Assembly: GCF_022815905.2 (NCBI RefSeq)
Contig: NZ_CP119327.1
Coordinates: forward strand, 744,001 to 808,000
Direction: 5' to 3'
DNA from: Staphylococcus sp. NRL 16/872
GTDB taxonomy: Bacteria; Bacillota; Bacilli; Staphylococcales; Staphylococcaceae
Length of the DNA stretch: 64,000 nt
Shown here piece after piece: positions 56,475 to 64,000 of the stretch. The first letter of the stretch is position 1; each line of letters begins with the position of its first letter. Both the position numbers and the translations under genes were made by a program. The notes below the pieces were generated by a model. It did not search any database. It was not told where the DNA came from and saw only the letters and a program-made list of their open reading frames with translations.

Positions 56475-56549
56475 TGGGCTATAGCCAAGCGGTAAGGCAA
56501 CGGACTTTGACTCCGTCACGCGCTGGTTCGAATCCAGCTAGCCCAGCCA
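56475..56549 (+). tRNA. tRNA-Gln (TTG)
   Basis: Acceptor TGGGCTA/TAGCCCA, anticodon TTG in CTTTGACT, T-loop GGTTCGAATCC, encoded CCA. Confidence 0.97.
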
Positions 56550-56552
56550 TTA

Positions 56553-56625
56553 GAGCCATTAGCTCAGTTGGTAGAGCATCTGACTTTTAATCAGAGGGTC
56601 AGAGGTTCGAATCCTCTATGGCTCA
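56553..56625 (+). tRNA. tRNA-Lys (TTT), no encoded CCA
   Basis: Acceptor GAGCCAT/ATGGCTC with discriminator A, anticodon TTT in CTTTTAAT, T-loop GGTTCGAATCC. Unlike its five neighbours the CCA is not encoded: the discriminator is followed by CTCAC, so the end must be added by the nucleotidyltransferase. Last RNA of the operon. Confidence 0.96.
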
Positions 56626-56630
56626 CTCAC

Positions 56631-56660
56631 AAGCATCCCAAGTTGGGATGCTTTTTTTTG
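56631..56660 (+). terminator. terminator of the rRNA-tRNA operon
   Basis: AAGCATCCCA and TGGGATGCTT form a 10-bp GC-containing stem with a tiny loop, followed by T8. Confidence 0.95.
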
Positions 56661-56669
56661 TTTTCGTAA

Positions 56670-56677
56670 GTTTTATC
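56670..56677. repeat. target-site duplication, left copy
   Basis: GTTTTATC directly before the left inverted repeat; identical to 58,167-58,174 after the right one. Eight bases is the usual duplication for ISL3-family elements. Confidence 0.92.
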
Positions 56678-56718
56678 GGCTCTACGTCAAATCGGACTGA
56701 TGAGTCCTAATATTGAGA

Positions 56719-58035
56719 TTAAGCAACCTTAGGTTGTTTAATCTCTTTTTTTGTTGTTGAGGCAAATAGTCGCGAAGTTATAATAATTCGATTACGTAAA
56801 TTATCATAATTTCTATAACCAAAAGATACCCTTTTAATGAGTTTGATTTTATTATTAATTCCTTCTAACGGACCGTTGGTCAGGTTAGAATATATCATGG
56901 TGTTTTCAATGAAAGCTGTTAATCTTCTTAAAGTTCTAATAACTGGACGTAATTTAGGACACACATCTGAAAGATGAATAGAAAAGAGTTTATGAGTAAA
57001 TTTCTCTATTTGGTTTTCTTTTAATAATCGTCTTAGCTCATGAACGTAGTGATATGTATTAAATAATTCAACATCTACACTTAATAAGTAATTCATAATT
57101 CCTTTTTCGGTTTTCCACTCTTTAAATAAACGGACTTTACGATAATTAAATGCTTCTAGCGTTTCAAAAGGTTTAAGAAATAGTTTCCAATAACTTTTAT
57201 ATTTATTATAAAGCGGTCTATTAGAGGTTTTATAACAATTCATTATATGAACTCTAGACATATTTAACGCTCGATTTAAAGATTGAACAATATGAAAACG
57301 ATCAATAATAATCTTCGCATTAGGAAATAATTGCTTGATTAGCGACATATAGGGTTCATACATATCAATCGTTACAGTTTTGACTTTTTTTCTTAGTTTC
57401 AAAGAATAACGATAAAAATGATCTTTCAGCGATTTTAACTTACGATCCGCTACCACATCTACGATGCGGTGCGATACAGCATCTGCATAAATAAAACTCA
57501 TTTTTCCAATTACATTTTTAACACTTTTAAATTCGTCCATCATTAAGTGTTCAGGTAAAGCATCAAAAGAAGACTGACCTACGTCGCTTGCCGCTTGATT
57601 AATCACTCTAGATACAGTCATTGATGATACTAAGCATGACTTGGCGATAGATTTTTGAGAGCGGTATTCTTGTGCTTTATCTAAAACTGCAAGTTTTGTT
57701 TTGTTAGAAATAAAACAATGATTATCGACAATATTAGATTTAGCAGTAAAATAACTATCACATGTCTTACAATAAAATCTTTGTTTTTGAAGCTTCAAAT
57801 AAGCAGGCATTTCCATAATTTTAAGTAAAGTAATCGTTGAAGTTTTCTTACCATTTTTAACTATAGAAAAATTTTCGTTTTTAGTTAAACAATTTTCACA
57901 ATGTGTAGGTTGATAAGTGAGCTCTGCATAGTAAAACAAGCTCATTCGTCCTTTATATTTTTTCTCAATCACTTCATCTAAAAAATTTAGATTTTTATCT
58001 TTAATTCTTAATGTATTTAATATAGACTTACACAT
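56719..58035 (-). CDS. ISL3-family transposase
   Basis: A 438-aa DDE transposase without frameshift or stop. The N-terminal zinc-finger cysteines are C46 and C49 and C89 and C92 (HCENC and FYCKTCDSYF), followed by a helix-turn-helix region (QKSIAKSCLVSSMTVSRVINQA, about 127-148). Catalytic candidates are D167 (LMMDEFK), D224 (VTIDMYEPY) or D245 (IIIDRFHIVQ), and E391 (NGPLEGINNKIK). It appears functional. Codon use is AT-rich like the host. Confidence 0.93.
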   Translation of the reverse strand: MCKSILNTLRIKDKNLNFLDEVIEKKYKGRMSLFYYAELTYQPTHCENCLTKNENFSIVKNGKKTSTITLLKIMEMPAYLKLQKQRFYCKTCDSYFTAKSNIVDNHCFISNKTKLAVLDKAQEYRSQKSIAKSCLVSSMTVSRVINQAASDVGQSSFDALPEHLMMDEFKSVKNVIGKMSFIYADAVSHRIVDVVADRKLKSLKDHFYRYSLKLRKKVKTVTIDMYEPYMSLIKQLFPNAKIIIDRFHIVQSLNRALNMSRVHIMNCYKTSNRPLYNKYKSYWKLFLKPFETLEAFNYRKVRLFKEWKTEKGIMNYLLSVDVELFNTYHYVHELRRLLKENQIEKFTHKLFSIHLSDVCPKLRPVIRTLRRLTAFIENTMIYSNLTNGPLEGINNKIKLIKRVSFGYRNYDNLRNRIIITSRLFASTTKKEIKQPKVA

Positions 58036-58121
58036 AGGCGCATTACCTTTCTTTTTTATTTGGTGTGGTAGCTAATAATTATAGAGGTAATTGCGCTATT
58101 TTTGTATTCAAAACATAAAAA

Positions 58122-58153
58122 TTGGACTGATGATTTTTAGTCATCAGTCCAAT
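58122..58153. terminator. hairpin inside the right end of the IS
   Basis: ATTGGACTGATGA and TCATCAGTCCAAT form a 13-bp stem with a 6-base loop; the right arm is part of the terminal inverted repeat. It could act as a terminator blocking outside transcription from entering the transposase gene. Confidence 0.6.
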
Positions 58154-58166
58154 TTATTATAGAGCC

Positions 58167-58174
58167 GTTTTATC
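58167..58174. repeat. target-site duplication, right copy
   Basis: GTTTTATC directly after the right inverted repeat, identical to 56,670-56,677. Confidence 0.92.
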
Positions 58175-58221
58175 AATAATATAAAGAAGAAGAAAATTTT
58201 TTGTTCAATTTAATTGTTCAT

Positions 58222-58250
58222 ATGACAGTAATGAATTTCATTGGTATAAT
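58222..58250 (+). promoter_or_regulatory. promoter of dacA-cdaR-glmM
   Basis: ATGACA (58222-58227), 17-base spacer, TATAAT (58245-58250) with an extended -10 (TGG before it). It starts 48 bases beyond the end of the target duplication, so the IS insertion left it whole. Confidence 0.75.
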
Positions 58251-58285
58251 TAACACTATGGAAAAATATATTCGGAGGAGATGCT

Positions 58286-59092
58286 ATGGATTTTTCCAAC
58301 TTTTTTGATAATCTAAGTACATTGAAAATAATTACAAGCGTACTGGATTTACTTATTGTATGGTATGTCCTTTATCTTCTCATTACTGTATTTAAGGGTA
58401 CTAAGGCTATTCAGCTACTTAAAGGTATTTTATTTATAGTTATTGGTCAACAAGTTAGTAAAATTCTTAATTTAACTGCTACTTCAAAATTATTCGATAT
58501 TGTTATTCAGTGGGGGGTATTAGCTTTAATAGTAATATTCCAACCTGAAATCAGACGAGCATTAGAACAGTTAGGCCGAGGAAGTTTATTCAAACGTTAT
58601 ACAAATACCTACAGTCATGATGAAGAAAAATTAATTCAAGCGGTATCTAAGGCTGTACAATATATGGCTAAAAGACGTATTGGTGCATTAATTGTTTTTG
58701 AAAAAGAAACAGGATTACAGGATTATATTGAAACTGGAATTGCAATGAATTCTGAAATTTCTCAGGAATTGCTAATCAATGTTTTTATACCAAACACACC
58801 TTTACATGATGGAGCTATGATTATTCAAAATTCTAAAATTGCTAGTGCTGCCAGCTATTTACCATTATCTGATAGTGCTAAAATTTCTAAAAGTTTAGGT
58901 ACACGTCATAGAGCAGCTGTAGGTATATCAGAGGTTTCAGATGCATTTACTATTGTTGTGTCTGAAGAAACTGGATCAATATCAGTTACATTTGATGGGA
59001 AATTACGAAGAGATATTTCTTCTGAAGTCTTCGAAGAATTATTAGCTGAACATTGGTTTGGTACACGCTTTCAAAAGAAAGGTGTGAAATGA
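58286..59092 (+). CDS. dacA: diadenylate cyclase DacA (CdaA)
   Basis: Makes the essential second messenger c-di-AMP from two ATP. The 268-aa protein has three N-terminal membrane helices (about 12-95) and a cytosolic DAC domain with the catalytic DGA (175-177, in PLHDGAMI) and RHR (207-209, in GTRHRAAVG) motifs. First gene of the conserved dacA-cdaR-glmM operon; GGAGGAGA precedes the ATG. Confidence 0.97.
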   Translation: MDFSNFFDNLSTLKIITSVLDLLIVWYVLYLLITVFKGTKAIQLLKGILFIVIGQQVSKILNLTATSKLFDIVIQWGVLALIVIFQPEIRRALEQLGRGSLFKRYTNTYSHDEEKLIQAVSKAVQYMAKRRIGALIVFEKETGLQDYIETGIAMNSEISQELLINVFIPNTPLHDGAMIIQNSKIASAASYLPLSDSAKISKSLGTRHRAAVGISEVSDAFTIVVSEETGSISVTFDGKLRRDISSEVFEELLAEHWFGTRFQKKGVK

Positions 59093-59093
59093 G

Positions 59094-60026
59094 ATGTTAG
59101 AAAGTAAATGGGGCTTACGATTTATAGCTTTAGTGTTAGCTGTGTTCTTTTACTTATCTGTCAATAATGTTTTTGGTAACATTTTTAATAATAATAATTT
59201 ATCTCAAAATTCATCTAAAACAATTGAAGATGTGCCTGTCGAAGTTCTTTATAATTCAAAAGAATTACATGTCACTAAAGCACCAGATACAGTTAATGTG
59301 ACAATTTCTGGACCACAATCTAAGTTACTTAAAATTGAAAATTCGGATGATATTAAAGTAACCGTAGATTTATCTAATGCGAAAGCTGGTAATTATAAAG
59401 AAGATTACATTGTGAAAGGATTAAGCAATGATATCAATTACAATGTAAAACCTAAACAAGCTTATATTACATTAGAAAATAAGGATACTAAAACAATGCA
59501 TGTACAACCGGATATTGGACAGAATGACATAGATGCTAATTATAAAGTTAAAGAGAGTAAAGTTGAGCCTGATACTGTGAAAGTCACAGGAGGAAAACAA
59601 CAATTATCTAAAATTGCTTATTTAAAAGCTACTTATCGTGATGTAGATAAATTAAAAAAAGATACTTCTGATGTAGCAGACGTAACGGCTTTTGATAAAC
59701 AACTTAATAAATTGAATGTTCATATTCAACCAGATCAAGTGAAATTAACAACAAAGGTCGAACCTTATAGTAAAAAAGTTAAAGTTAATGTACATACTAA
59801 AGGTAAGTTACCTGATGATGAAGAACTTGATGACATTTCATTAGACAAAGATGAAATTGAAATTTATGGTAATAGAGAAGCATTACAAGATATTAATGAG
59901 GTTGAAGCTATAGTTGATTTAGATGAAATATCTGAGTCGACAGATAAAAAAGTGAAAATTGACTTGCCTGATAAAGTTAAAAAATCTGAGACAAATGAAG
60001 TTACAGCACATATTAATTTGAAATAA
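59094..60026 (+). CDS. cdaR: diadenylate cyclase regulator CdaR (YbbR domains)
   Basis: CdaR (310 aa) is membrane-anchored outside the cell and modulates DacA through contacts in the membrane. One N-terminal helix (about 7-22), then several YbbR-type repeats over about 35-310 with recurring PDTVNVTISG/PDTVKVTGG-like segments. Starts one base after the dacA stop. Confidence 0.94.
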   Translation: MLESKWGLRFIALVLAVFFYLSVNNVFGNIFNNNNLSQNSSKTIEDVPVEVLYNSKELHVTKAPDTVNVTISGPQSKLLKIENSDDIKVTVDLSNAKAGNYKEDYIVKGLSNDINYNVKPKQAYITLENKDTKTMHVQPDIGQNDIDANYKVKESKVEPDTVKVTGGKQQLSKIAYLKATYRDVDKLKKDTSDVADVTAFDKQLNKLNVHIQPDQVKLTTKVEPYSKKVKVNVHTKGKLPDDEELDDISLDKDEIEIYGNREALQDINEVEAIVDLDEISESTDKKVKIDLPDKVKKSETNEVTAHINLK

Positions 60027-60054
60027 TTTTTTATAAATAAAGGAGTATTTAACA

Positions 60055-61410
60055 ATGGGAAAATATTTTGGTACTGATGGAGTAAGAGGTATAGCTAATA
60101 AAGAGTTAACACCTGAATTGGCTTTTAAATTAGGTCGATACGGAGGCTATGTTCTAGCACATAATGAAGGTGAAAAACACCCTAAAGTTTTAGTTGGGAG
60201 AGACACGCGTGTTTCTGGAGAGATGTTAGAATCTGCATTAATCGCTGGATTGGCTTCAATTGGTGCAGAAGTAATGCGTTTGGGTATTATTTCGACTCCA
60301 GGTGTCGCTTATCTTACACGTGAAATGGGCGCGGAATTAGGTGTAATGATTTCAGCTTCTCATAACCCTGTAGCAGATAATGGTATTAAATTCTTTGGTG
60401 CTGATGGATTTAAATTATCAGACGAACAAGAAAATGAAATTGAAGCATTACTTGATCAAGAAAACCCTGAGTTACCAAGACCTGTTGGAAAGGATATTGT
60501 ACACTATTCAGATTACTTTGAAGGGGCACAAAAATATTTAAGTTATTTGAAATCTACAATTGATGTTAATTTAGAAGGATTAAAAATTGTATTAGATGGC
60601 GCAAATGGTTCAACTTCTGCATTAGCACCATTCTTATTTGGAGATTTAGAAGCTGATACAGAAACAATTGGTTGCAGTCCTGATGGCTATAATATTAACG
60701 ATGAATGTGGCTCTACTCATCCAGAGCAATTAGCTGAAAAAGTAGTTGAAACAAAAAGTGATTTTGGTTTAGCATTTGATGGTGATGGAGACCGTTTAAT
60801 TGCAGTAGATGAAAATGGTAATATCATTGATGGAGACCAAATCATGTTTATTATTGGTCAAGCAATGCATAAAAATAATGAATTAAACAATAATATGATT
60901 GTTTCAACTGTAATGAGTAACTTAGGATTCTATAAAGCTCTAGAACAGGAAGGAATCGCTTCTAACAAAACTAAAGTTGGAGACAGATATGTAGTTGAAG
61001 AAATGCGAAGAGGCAACTACAATTTGGGTGGAGAGCAATCAGGTCATATCGTTCTTATGGATCACAATACAACAGGTGATGGCTTGTTAACAGGCGTACA
61101 ACTTGCGTCAGTAATTAAAATGAGTGGTAAACCATTAAGTGAGTTAGCGGCTCAAATGAAAAAATACCCACAATCATTAATCAATGTAAAAGTTACTGAT
61201 AAACATCATGTTCAAGATAATGAAGACGTGAAACAAGTGATGTCTGAAGTAGAAGAGGAAATGAACGGTGAAGGCAGAATATTAGTTAGACCTTCTGGTA
61301 CAGAACCTTTAGTACGTGTAATGGTTGAAGCAGCTACAGACGAAGATGCTCAACGTTATGCTCAACGTATTGCTGACGTAGTTGAAGATAAAATGGGCTT
61401 AGATAAGTAG
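60055..61410 (+). CDS. glmM: phosphoglucosamine mutase
   Basis: Converts glucosamine-6-phosphate to glucosamine-1-phosphate for UDP-GlcNAc and hence peptidoglycan. The 451-aa protein has [15 protein letters not shown] at the start, the phosphoserine S102 in MISASHNPV, the magnesium site DGDGDR at 242-247 and the phosphate-binding [12 protein letters not shown] near the end. In S. aureus GlmM also binds and inhibits DacA. AAAGGAG precedes the ATG. Confidence 0.97.
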   Translation: MGKYFGTDGVRGIANKELTPELAFKLGRYGGYVLAHNEGEKHPKVLVGRDTRVSGEMLESALIAGLASIGAEVMRLGIISTPGVAYLTREMGAELGVMISASHNPVADNGIKFFGADGFKLSDEQENEIEALLDQENPELPRPVGKDIVHYSDYFEGAQKYLSYLKSTIDVNLEGLKIVLDGANGSTSALAPFLFGDLEADTETIGCSPDGYNINDECGSTHPEQLAEKVVETKSDFGLAFDGDGDRLIAVDENGNIIDGDQIMFIIGQAMHKNNELNNNMIVSTVMSNLGFYKALEQEGIASNKTKVGDRYVVEEMRRGNYNLGGEQSGHIVLMDHNTTGDGLLTGVQLASVIKMSGKPLSELAAQMKKYPQSLINVKVTDKHHVQDNEDVKQVMSEVEEEMNGEGRILVRPSGTEPLVRVMVEAATDEDAQRYAQRIADVVEDKMGLDK

Positions 61411-61419
61411 TAATTTTTC

Positions 61420-61462
61420 GAAATAGGGTCTTACAAATAAAATGTAAGACCCTATTTTATTA
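61420..61462 (+). terminator. glmM terminator
   Basis: AATAGGGTCTTAC and GTAAGACCCTATT form a 13-bp stem with a 9-base loop, followed by TTATTATTTTTTT. Confidence 0.92.
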
Positions 61463-61605
61463 TTTTTTTAAATTAAAACGCTTACATATATCGATGGACA
61501 AATTTTTTTGATAAATAAAAGTATAAATAATAATATTAGTTAAGTATTTGAGTAAGTTATAAAACTTATAATTTTAAAAAATGCACAATGTTGTTGTAAA
61601 ATTAT

Positions 61606-61635
61606 TTGCAATCATTTGTTTTTACAGTGTAAAAT
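61606..61635 (+). promoter_or_regulatory. candidate glmS promoter
   Basis: TTGCAA (61606-61611), 18-base spacer, TAAAAT (61630-61635). Transcription would start near 61,642, about 35 bases before the ribozyme cleavage point. Confidence 0.55.
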
Positions 61636-61669
61636 AAATAATATTGAAAGGAGGAAAGTAAATAAATTT

Positions 61670-61870
61670 ATATAAAGCGCCTGGACAAATCATTAATTTA
61701 TTAATGATTAAGAATTAAATATGAGAATTCTTATAGATATATTAATGTTATTGTAGACGAGGAGAATAGTTATCGAGTAAATCGGCGGATGCTATTCCGG
61801 ATGCGACACATTCGTGAGCTTATTATTAAAACATTTAGGTAACTAAATGCACAAAAATAATAAGAATGTC
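61670..61870 (+). ncRNA. glmS ribozyme
   Basis: Self-cleaving RNA that uses glucosamine-6-phosphate as cofactor to cut the glmS mRNA. The conserved core is all present: AGCGCC at 61676-61681 (cut between A61676 and G61677), GACGAGG at 61756-61762, TATCGAG near 61,770 and TCGGCGGATG at about 61,782-61,791. The P3/P4 arm is clear: ACATTC pairs with GAATGT, CTTATTATT with AATAATAAG, and CATTTAG-GTAA-CTAAATG forms a stem closed by a GNRA-type loop. The 3' limit is approximate. Confidence 0.93.
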
Positions 61871-62201
61871 TATCTTTATCTAATAAAAATAGAAATAGAA
61901 ATGGCAAAAAAGGGTATTAAAATAATAGAAAGAAGTCGAAACCAAAGCGTTTAGGATTTAATCAAAACTAAATGATAAGCAAAATGATTTTTCGTATTTT
62001 GTTGAATCGTGAAGGACTCCTTAACTTTTATTTTTTGTAGAATTTTATATTGGTTATGTTTAAGTTTAAGGGATTGTTTTCGATAATCTAGCTTTAGAAA
62101 TTTCAAGAGCATAAATGCTTTATATTGGTTTCTACCTTTAGCTGTGTAAATTTTATAAATCAGATAAAATTTACTTGCCATTAATTGACGGAGGAAATTT
62201 T
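61871..62201 (+). other. long leader between the ribozyme and glmS
   Basis: About 330 AT-rich bases of the glmS 5' leader with no supported gene. It ends in GACGGAGGAAATTTT, the glmS ribosome binding site. I see no clear terminator or second promoter. A 76-codon open frame on the minus strand lies here but looks like chance. Confidence 0.5.
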
Positions 62202-64000
62202 ATGTGCGGAATTGTAGGATATATTGGTTATGATAATGCTAAGGAATTATTATTATCAGGTTTAGAAAAGTTAGAATACAGAGGGTATGACTCTGCAGGA
62301 ATTGCAGTAGCTAATGAAGATGGTACAACTGTATTTAAAGAAAAAGGTCGTATTGCAGAATTAAGAAAAGTAGCAGACAGCAACGATGTTGATGGTCACG
62401 TAGGAATTGGTCATACTCGTTGGGCCACACATGGTGTACCAAGTACAGTCAACTCTCACCCACACCAATCGAATAATGAACGTTTCACACTTGTTCATAA
62501 TGGTGTAATTGAAAATTATGAAGAATTAAAAAATGAATACCTAAAAGATGTTGATTTCAAGTCTGAAACAGATACTGAAGTGATCGTTCAATTAGTTGAG
62601 CACTTTTCAAATAAAGGTTTATCAACAGAAGAAGCATTTACTAAAGTAGTATCTTTATTACACGGTTCATATGCTTTAGGTTTATTAGACAACCAAGATG
62701 AAGAAACACTGTATGTTGCTAAAAACAAATCACCTTTATTAGTAGGTGTAGGTGAAGGATTTAATGTTATTGCTTCAGATGCTTTAGCAATGATTAAAAT
62801 AACTAATCAATATAAAGAAATCCATGACCATGAAATTGTTATCGTTAAAAAAGATAGCGTAACAATCAAAGATCAAGAAGGCAACGTACAAGATCGTGAG
62901 ACTTATACTGCTCAAATCGATGCTTCAGATGCAGAAAAAGGCATTTACGATCACTATATGTTAAAAGAAATTAATGAACAACCAGCTGTAATGCGTCGTA
63001 TTATTCAAGAATATGAAGATGAAAACGGTGATCTTAAAATTGATCCTGAAATCGTTAAAGATGTTGCAGCTGCAGATCGTATCTATGTTATTGCAGCAGG
63101 TACAAGTTACCATGCCGGTTTAGTAGGTAAAGAATATTTAGAAAAATGGGCTGGTGTACCAACTGAAGTACACGTTGCTTCAGAATTTGTTTACAATATG
63201 CCTTTACTTTCTGAAAAACCTTTATTCATCTACATTTCACAATCAGGTGAAACAGCTGATAGTCGTGCCGTTTTAGTTGAAACAAATAAACTAGGCCATA
63301 AATCATTAACAGTTACTAACGTAGCTGGTTCAACATTATCTCGTGAAGCGGATCATACGTTATTATTACATGCTGGGCCTGAAATTGCTGTTGCATCTAC
63401 TAAAGCTTATACAGCTCAAATTGCTGTGTTATCTATCCTTTCACAAGTAGTTGCTAAAGAACATGGTCGTGACAATGATATTGATTTATTAAGAGAATTA
63501 GCAAAAGTAACAACTGCAATTGAAACAATTGTAGATGATACGCCTAAAATGGAACAAATTGCTACTGATTTCTTAGAATCAACTCGTAATGCTTTCTTCA
63601 TTGGACGTACAATGGATTACAATGTAAGTTTAGAAGGTGCATTAAAACTTAAAGAAATTTCATATATCCAAGCTGAAGGATTTGCTGGTGGGGAATTAAA
63701 ACACGGTACAATCGCATTAATCGAAGAAGGTACGCCTGTTATTGCATTAGCAACTCAAGAAAAGGTTAACTTATCAATTCGTGGTAATGTTAAAGAAGTT
63801 GTTGCACGTGGTGCTAATCCATGTATCATTTCTATGGAAGGTTTAGAAAAAGAAGGCGATACGTATGTGATCCCTCATGTACATGAATTATTAACACCAT
63901 TAGTATCAGTAGTTACATTACAATTAATTTCTTACTTTGCTGCATTACACAGAGGCTTAGACGTAGATAAACCACGTAACTTAGCTAAATCTGTAACAGT
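62202..64000 (+). CDS. glmS: glutamine-fructose-6-phosphate aminotransferase (3' end cut)
   Basis: GlmS makes glucosamine-6-phosphate from fructose-6-phosphate and glutamine. The frame is open from the ATG at 62202 to the window end (599 codons); the family is about 601 aa, so only the last residues and the stop are missing (visible end LAKSVTV). N-terminal nucleophile C2 in [20 protein letters not shown] and HNGVIENY in the glutaminase domain (1-240), then two SIS sugar-isomerase domains with AAGTSYHAG and [11 protein letters not shown]. Expression is governed by the ribozyme upstream. Confidence 0.97.
   Translation, partial: MCGIVGYIGYDNAKELLLSGLEKLEYRGYDSAGIAVANEDGTTVFKEKGRIAELRKVADSNDVDGHVGIGHTRWATHGVPSTVNSHPHQSNNERFTLVHNGVIENYEELKNEYLKDVDFKSETDTEVIVQLVEHFSNKGLSTEEAFTKVVSLLHGSYALGLLDNQDEETLYVAKNKSPLLVGVGEGFNVIASDALAMIKITNQYKEIHDHEIVIVKKDSVTIKDQEGNVQDRETYTAQIDASDAEKGIYDHYMLKEINEQPAVMRRIIQEYEDENGDLKIDPEIVKDVAAADRIYVIAAGTSYHAGLVGKEYLEKWAGVPTEVHVASEFVYNMPLLSEKPLFIYISQSGETADSRAVLVETNKLGHKSLTVTNVAGSTLSREADHTLLLHAGPEIAVASTKAYTAQIAVLSILSQVVAKEHGRDNDIDLLRELAKVTTAIETIVDDTPKMEQIATDFLESTRNAFFIGRTMDYNVSLEGALKLKEISYIQAEGFAGGELKHGTIALIEEGTPVIALATQEKVNLSIRGNVKEVVARGANPCIISMEGLEKEGDTYVIPHVHELLTPLVSVVTLQLISYFAALHRGLDVDKPRNLAKSVT

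Larger units (their letters stand above)
56678..58166. mobile_element. complete ISL3-family insertion sequence (1,489 bp)
   Basis: Terminal inverted repeats start GGCTCTA at both ends: the first 26 bases (left 56678-56703, right end read inward from 58166) agree at 21 positions, including a shared GGACTGATGA. It is flanked by perfect 8-bp direct repeats GTTTTATC. It holds one intact transposase gene on the minus strand and no passenger gene. It resembles IS1181 and relatives of staphylococci in family, size (about 1.5 kb) and duplication length; identity to a named element is not established. Confidence 0.93.

Noticed and set aside
56670-58174. Transposase gene as the interruption of a chromosomal gene
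   Set aside because: Joining the flanks across a single GTTTTATC gives only intergenic sequence between the tRNA terminator and the dacA promoter; no split gene is seen.
61951-62181. 76-codon minus-strand frame in the glmS leader
   Set aside because: Low-complexity Lys/Tyr/Leu-rich translation from AT-rich DNA, no convincing ribosome binding site, overlapping the leader of glmS.

Overview
The window is Staphylococcus chromosome: low GC, staphylococcal gene order and protein sequences throughout, and a 16S rRNA gene with the staphylococcal signature. The 16S variable region near 51,330-51,360 resembles, from memory, the S. haemolyticus/S. hominis group more than S. aureus or S. epidermidis. 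A coagulase-negative staphylococcus of that group is my best guess; the species is not proven. Nearly all of the window is core genome.

Layout. (1) 1-10,405: the end of the S10 cluster, then the spc and alpha ribosomal-protein clusters (rpsC to rplQ) with secY, adk, infA and rpoA. (2) 10,703-15,079: the ECF vitamin-transporter energy module (ecfA1, ecfA2, ecfT) and truA, then rplM-rpsI behind an L13-type RNA leader. (3) 15,247-23,623: a sirtuin gene on the minus strand, then lacR and the tagatose-6-phosphate lactose operon lacABCDFEG with promoter, operator-like repeats and a cre site. (4) 23,753-27,888: a lipoprotein hydrolase, a luciferase-like flavin oxidoreductase and two medium-chain dehydrogenases. 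(5) 28,031-31,090: a BCCT osmolyte transporter and the alkaline-shock module amaP/DUF2273/asp23 with a SigB-type promoter. (6) 31,192-40,493: staphyloferrin A synthesis (sfaD divergent from sfaABC) and uptake (htsABC), each with a Fur-box promoter. (7) 40,708-45,686: a YjiH-type membrane protein, an IsdG/IsdI haem oxygenase, a SunI-like small protein, a DUF457 membrane hydrolase, a uridylyltransferase and a haemolysin-III protein. (8) 45,883-50,666: three efflux genes (sdrM, sepA, an lmrB-like gene) and an Mrp/ApbC ATPase with no cysteine. (9) 51,116-56,625: a complete rRNA operon (16S-23S-5S) with tandem promoters, processing stems and six tRNAs (Asn, Glu, Val, Tyr, Gln, Lys). (10) 56,678-58,166: a complete ISL3-family insertion sequence with terminal inverted repeats and an 8-bp target duplication. 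(11) 58,286-64,000: dacA-cdaR-glmM (c-di-AMP synthesis and the start of peptidoglycan precursor synthesis), then the glmS ribozyme and glmS, cut by the window end two codons or so before its stop.

How it fits together: the iron block makes, exports and re-imports staphyloferrin A under Fur control; the lac block takes up and phosphorylates lactose, splits it and degrades galactose-6-phosphate to triose phosphates; dacA-cdaR-glmM-glmS couples second-messenger and cell-wall precursor synthesis, with GlcN6P feedback through the ribozyme. I did not find a clearly new multigene system. The most unusual points are the cysteine-free Mrp, the intact IS with a hairpin that recurs as a terminator 12 kb away, the long RNA leader of glmS, and several palindromes or structured leaders with no assigned regulator.
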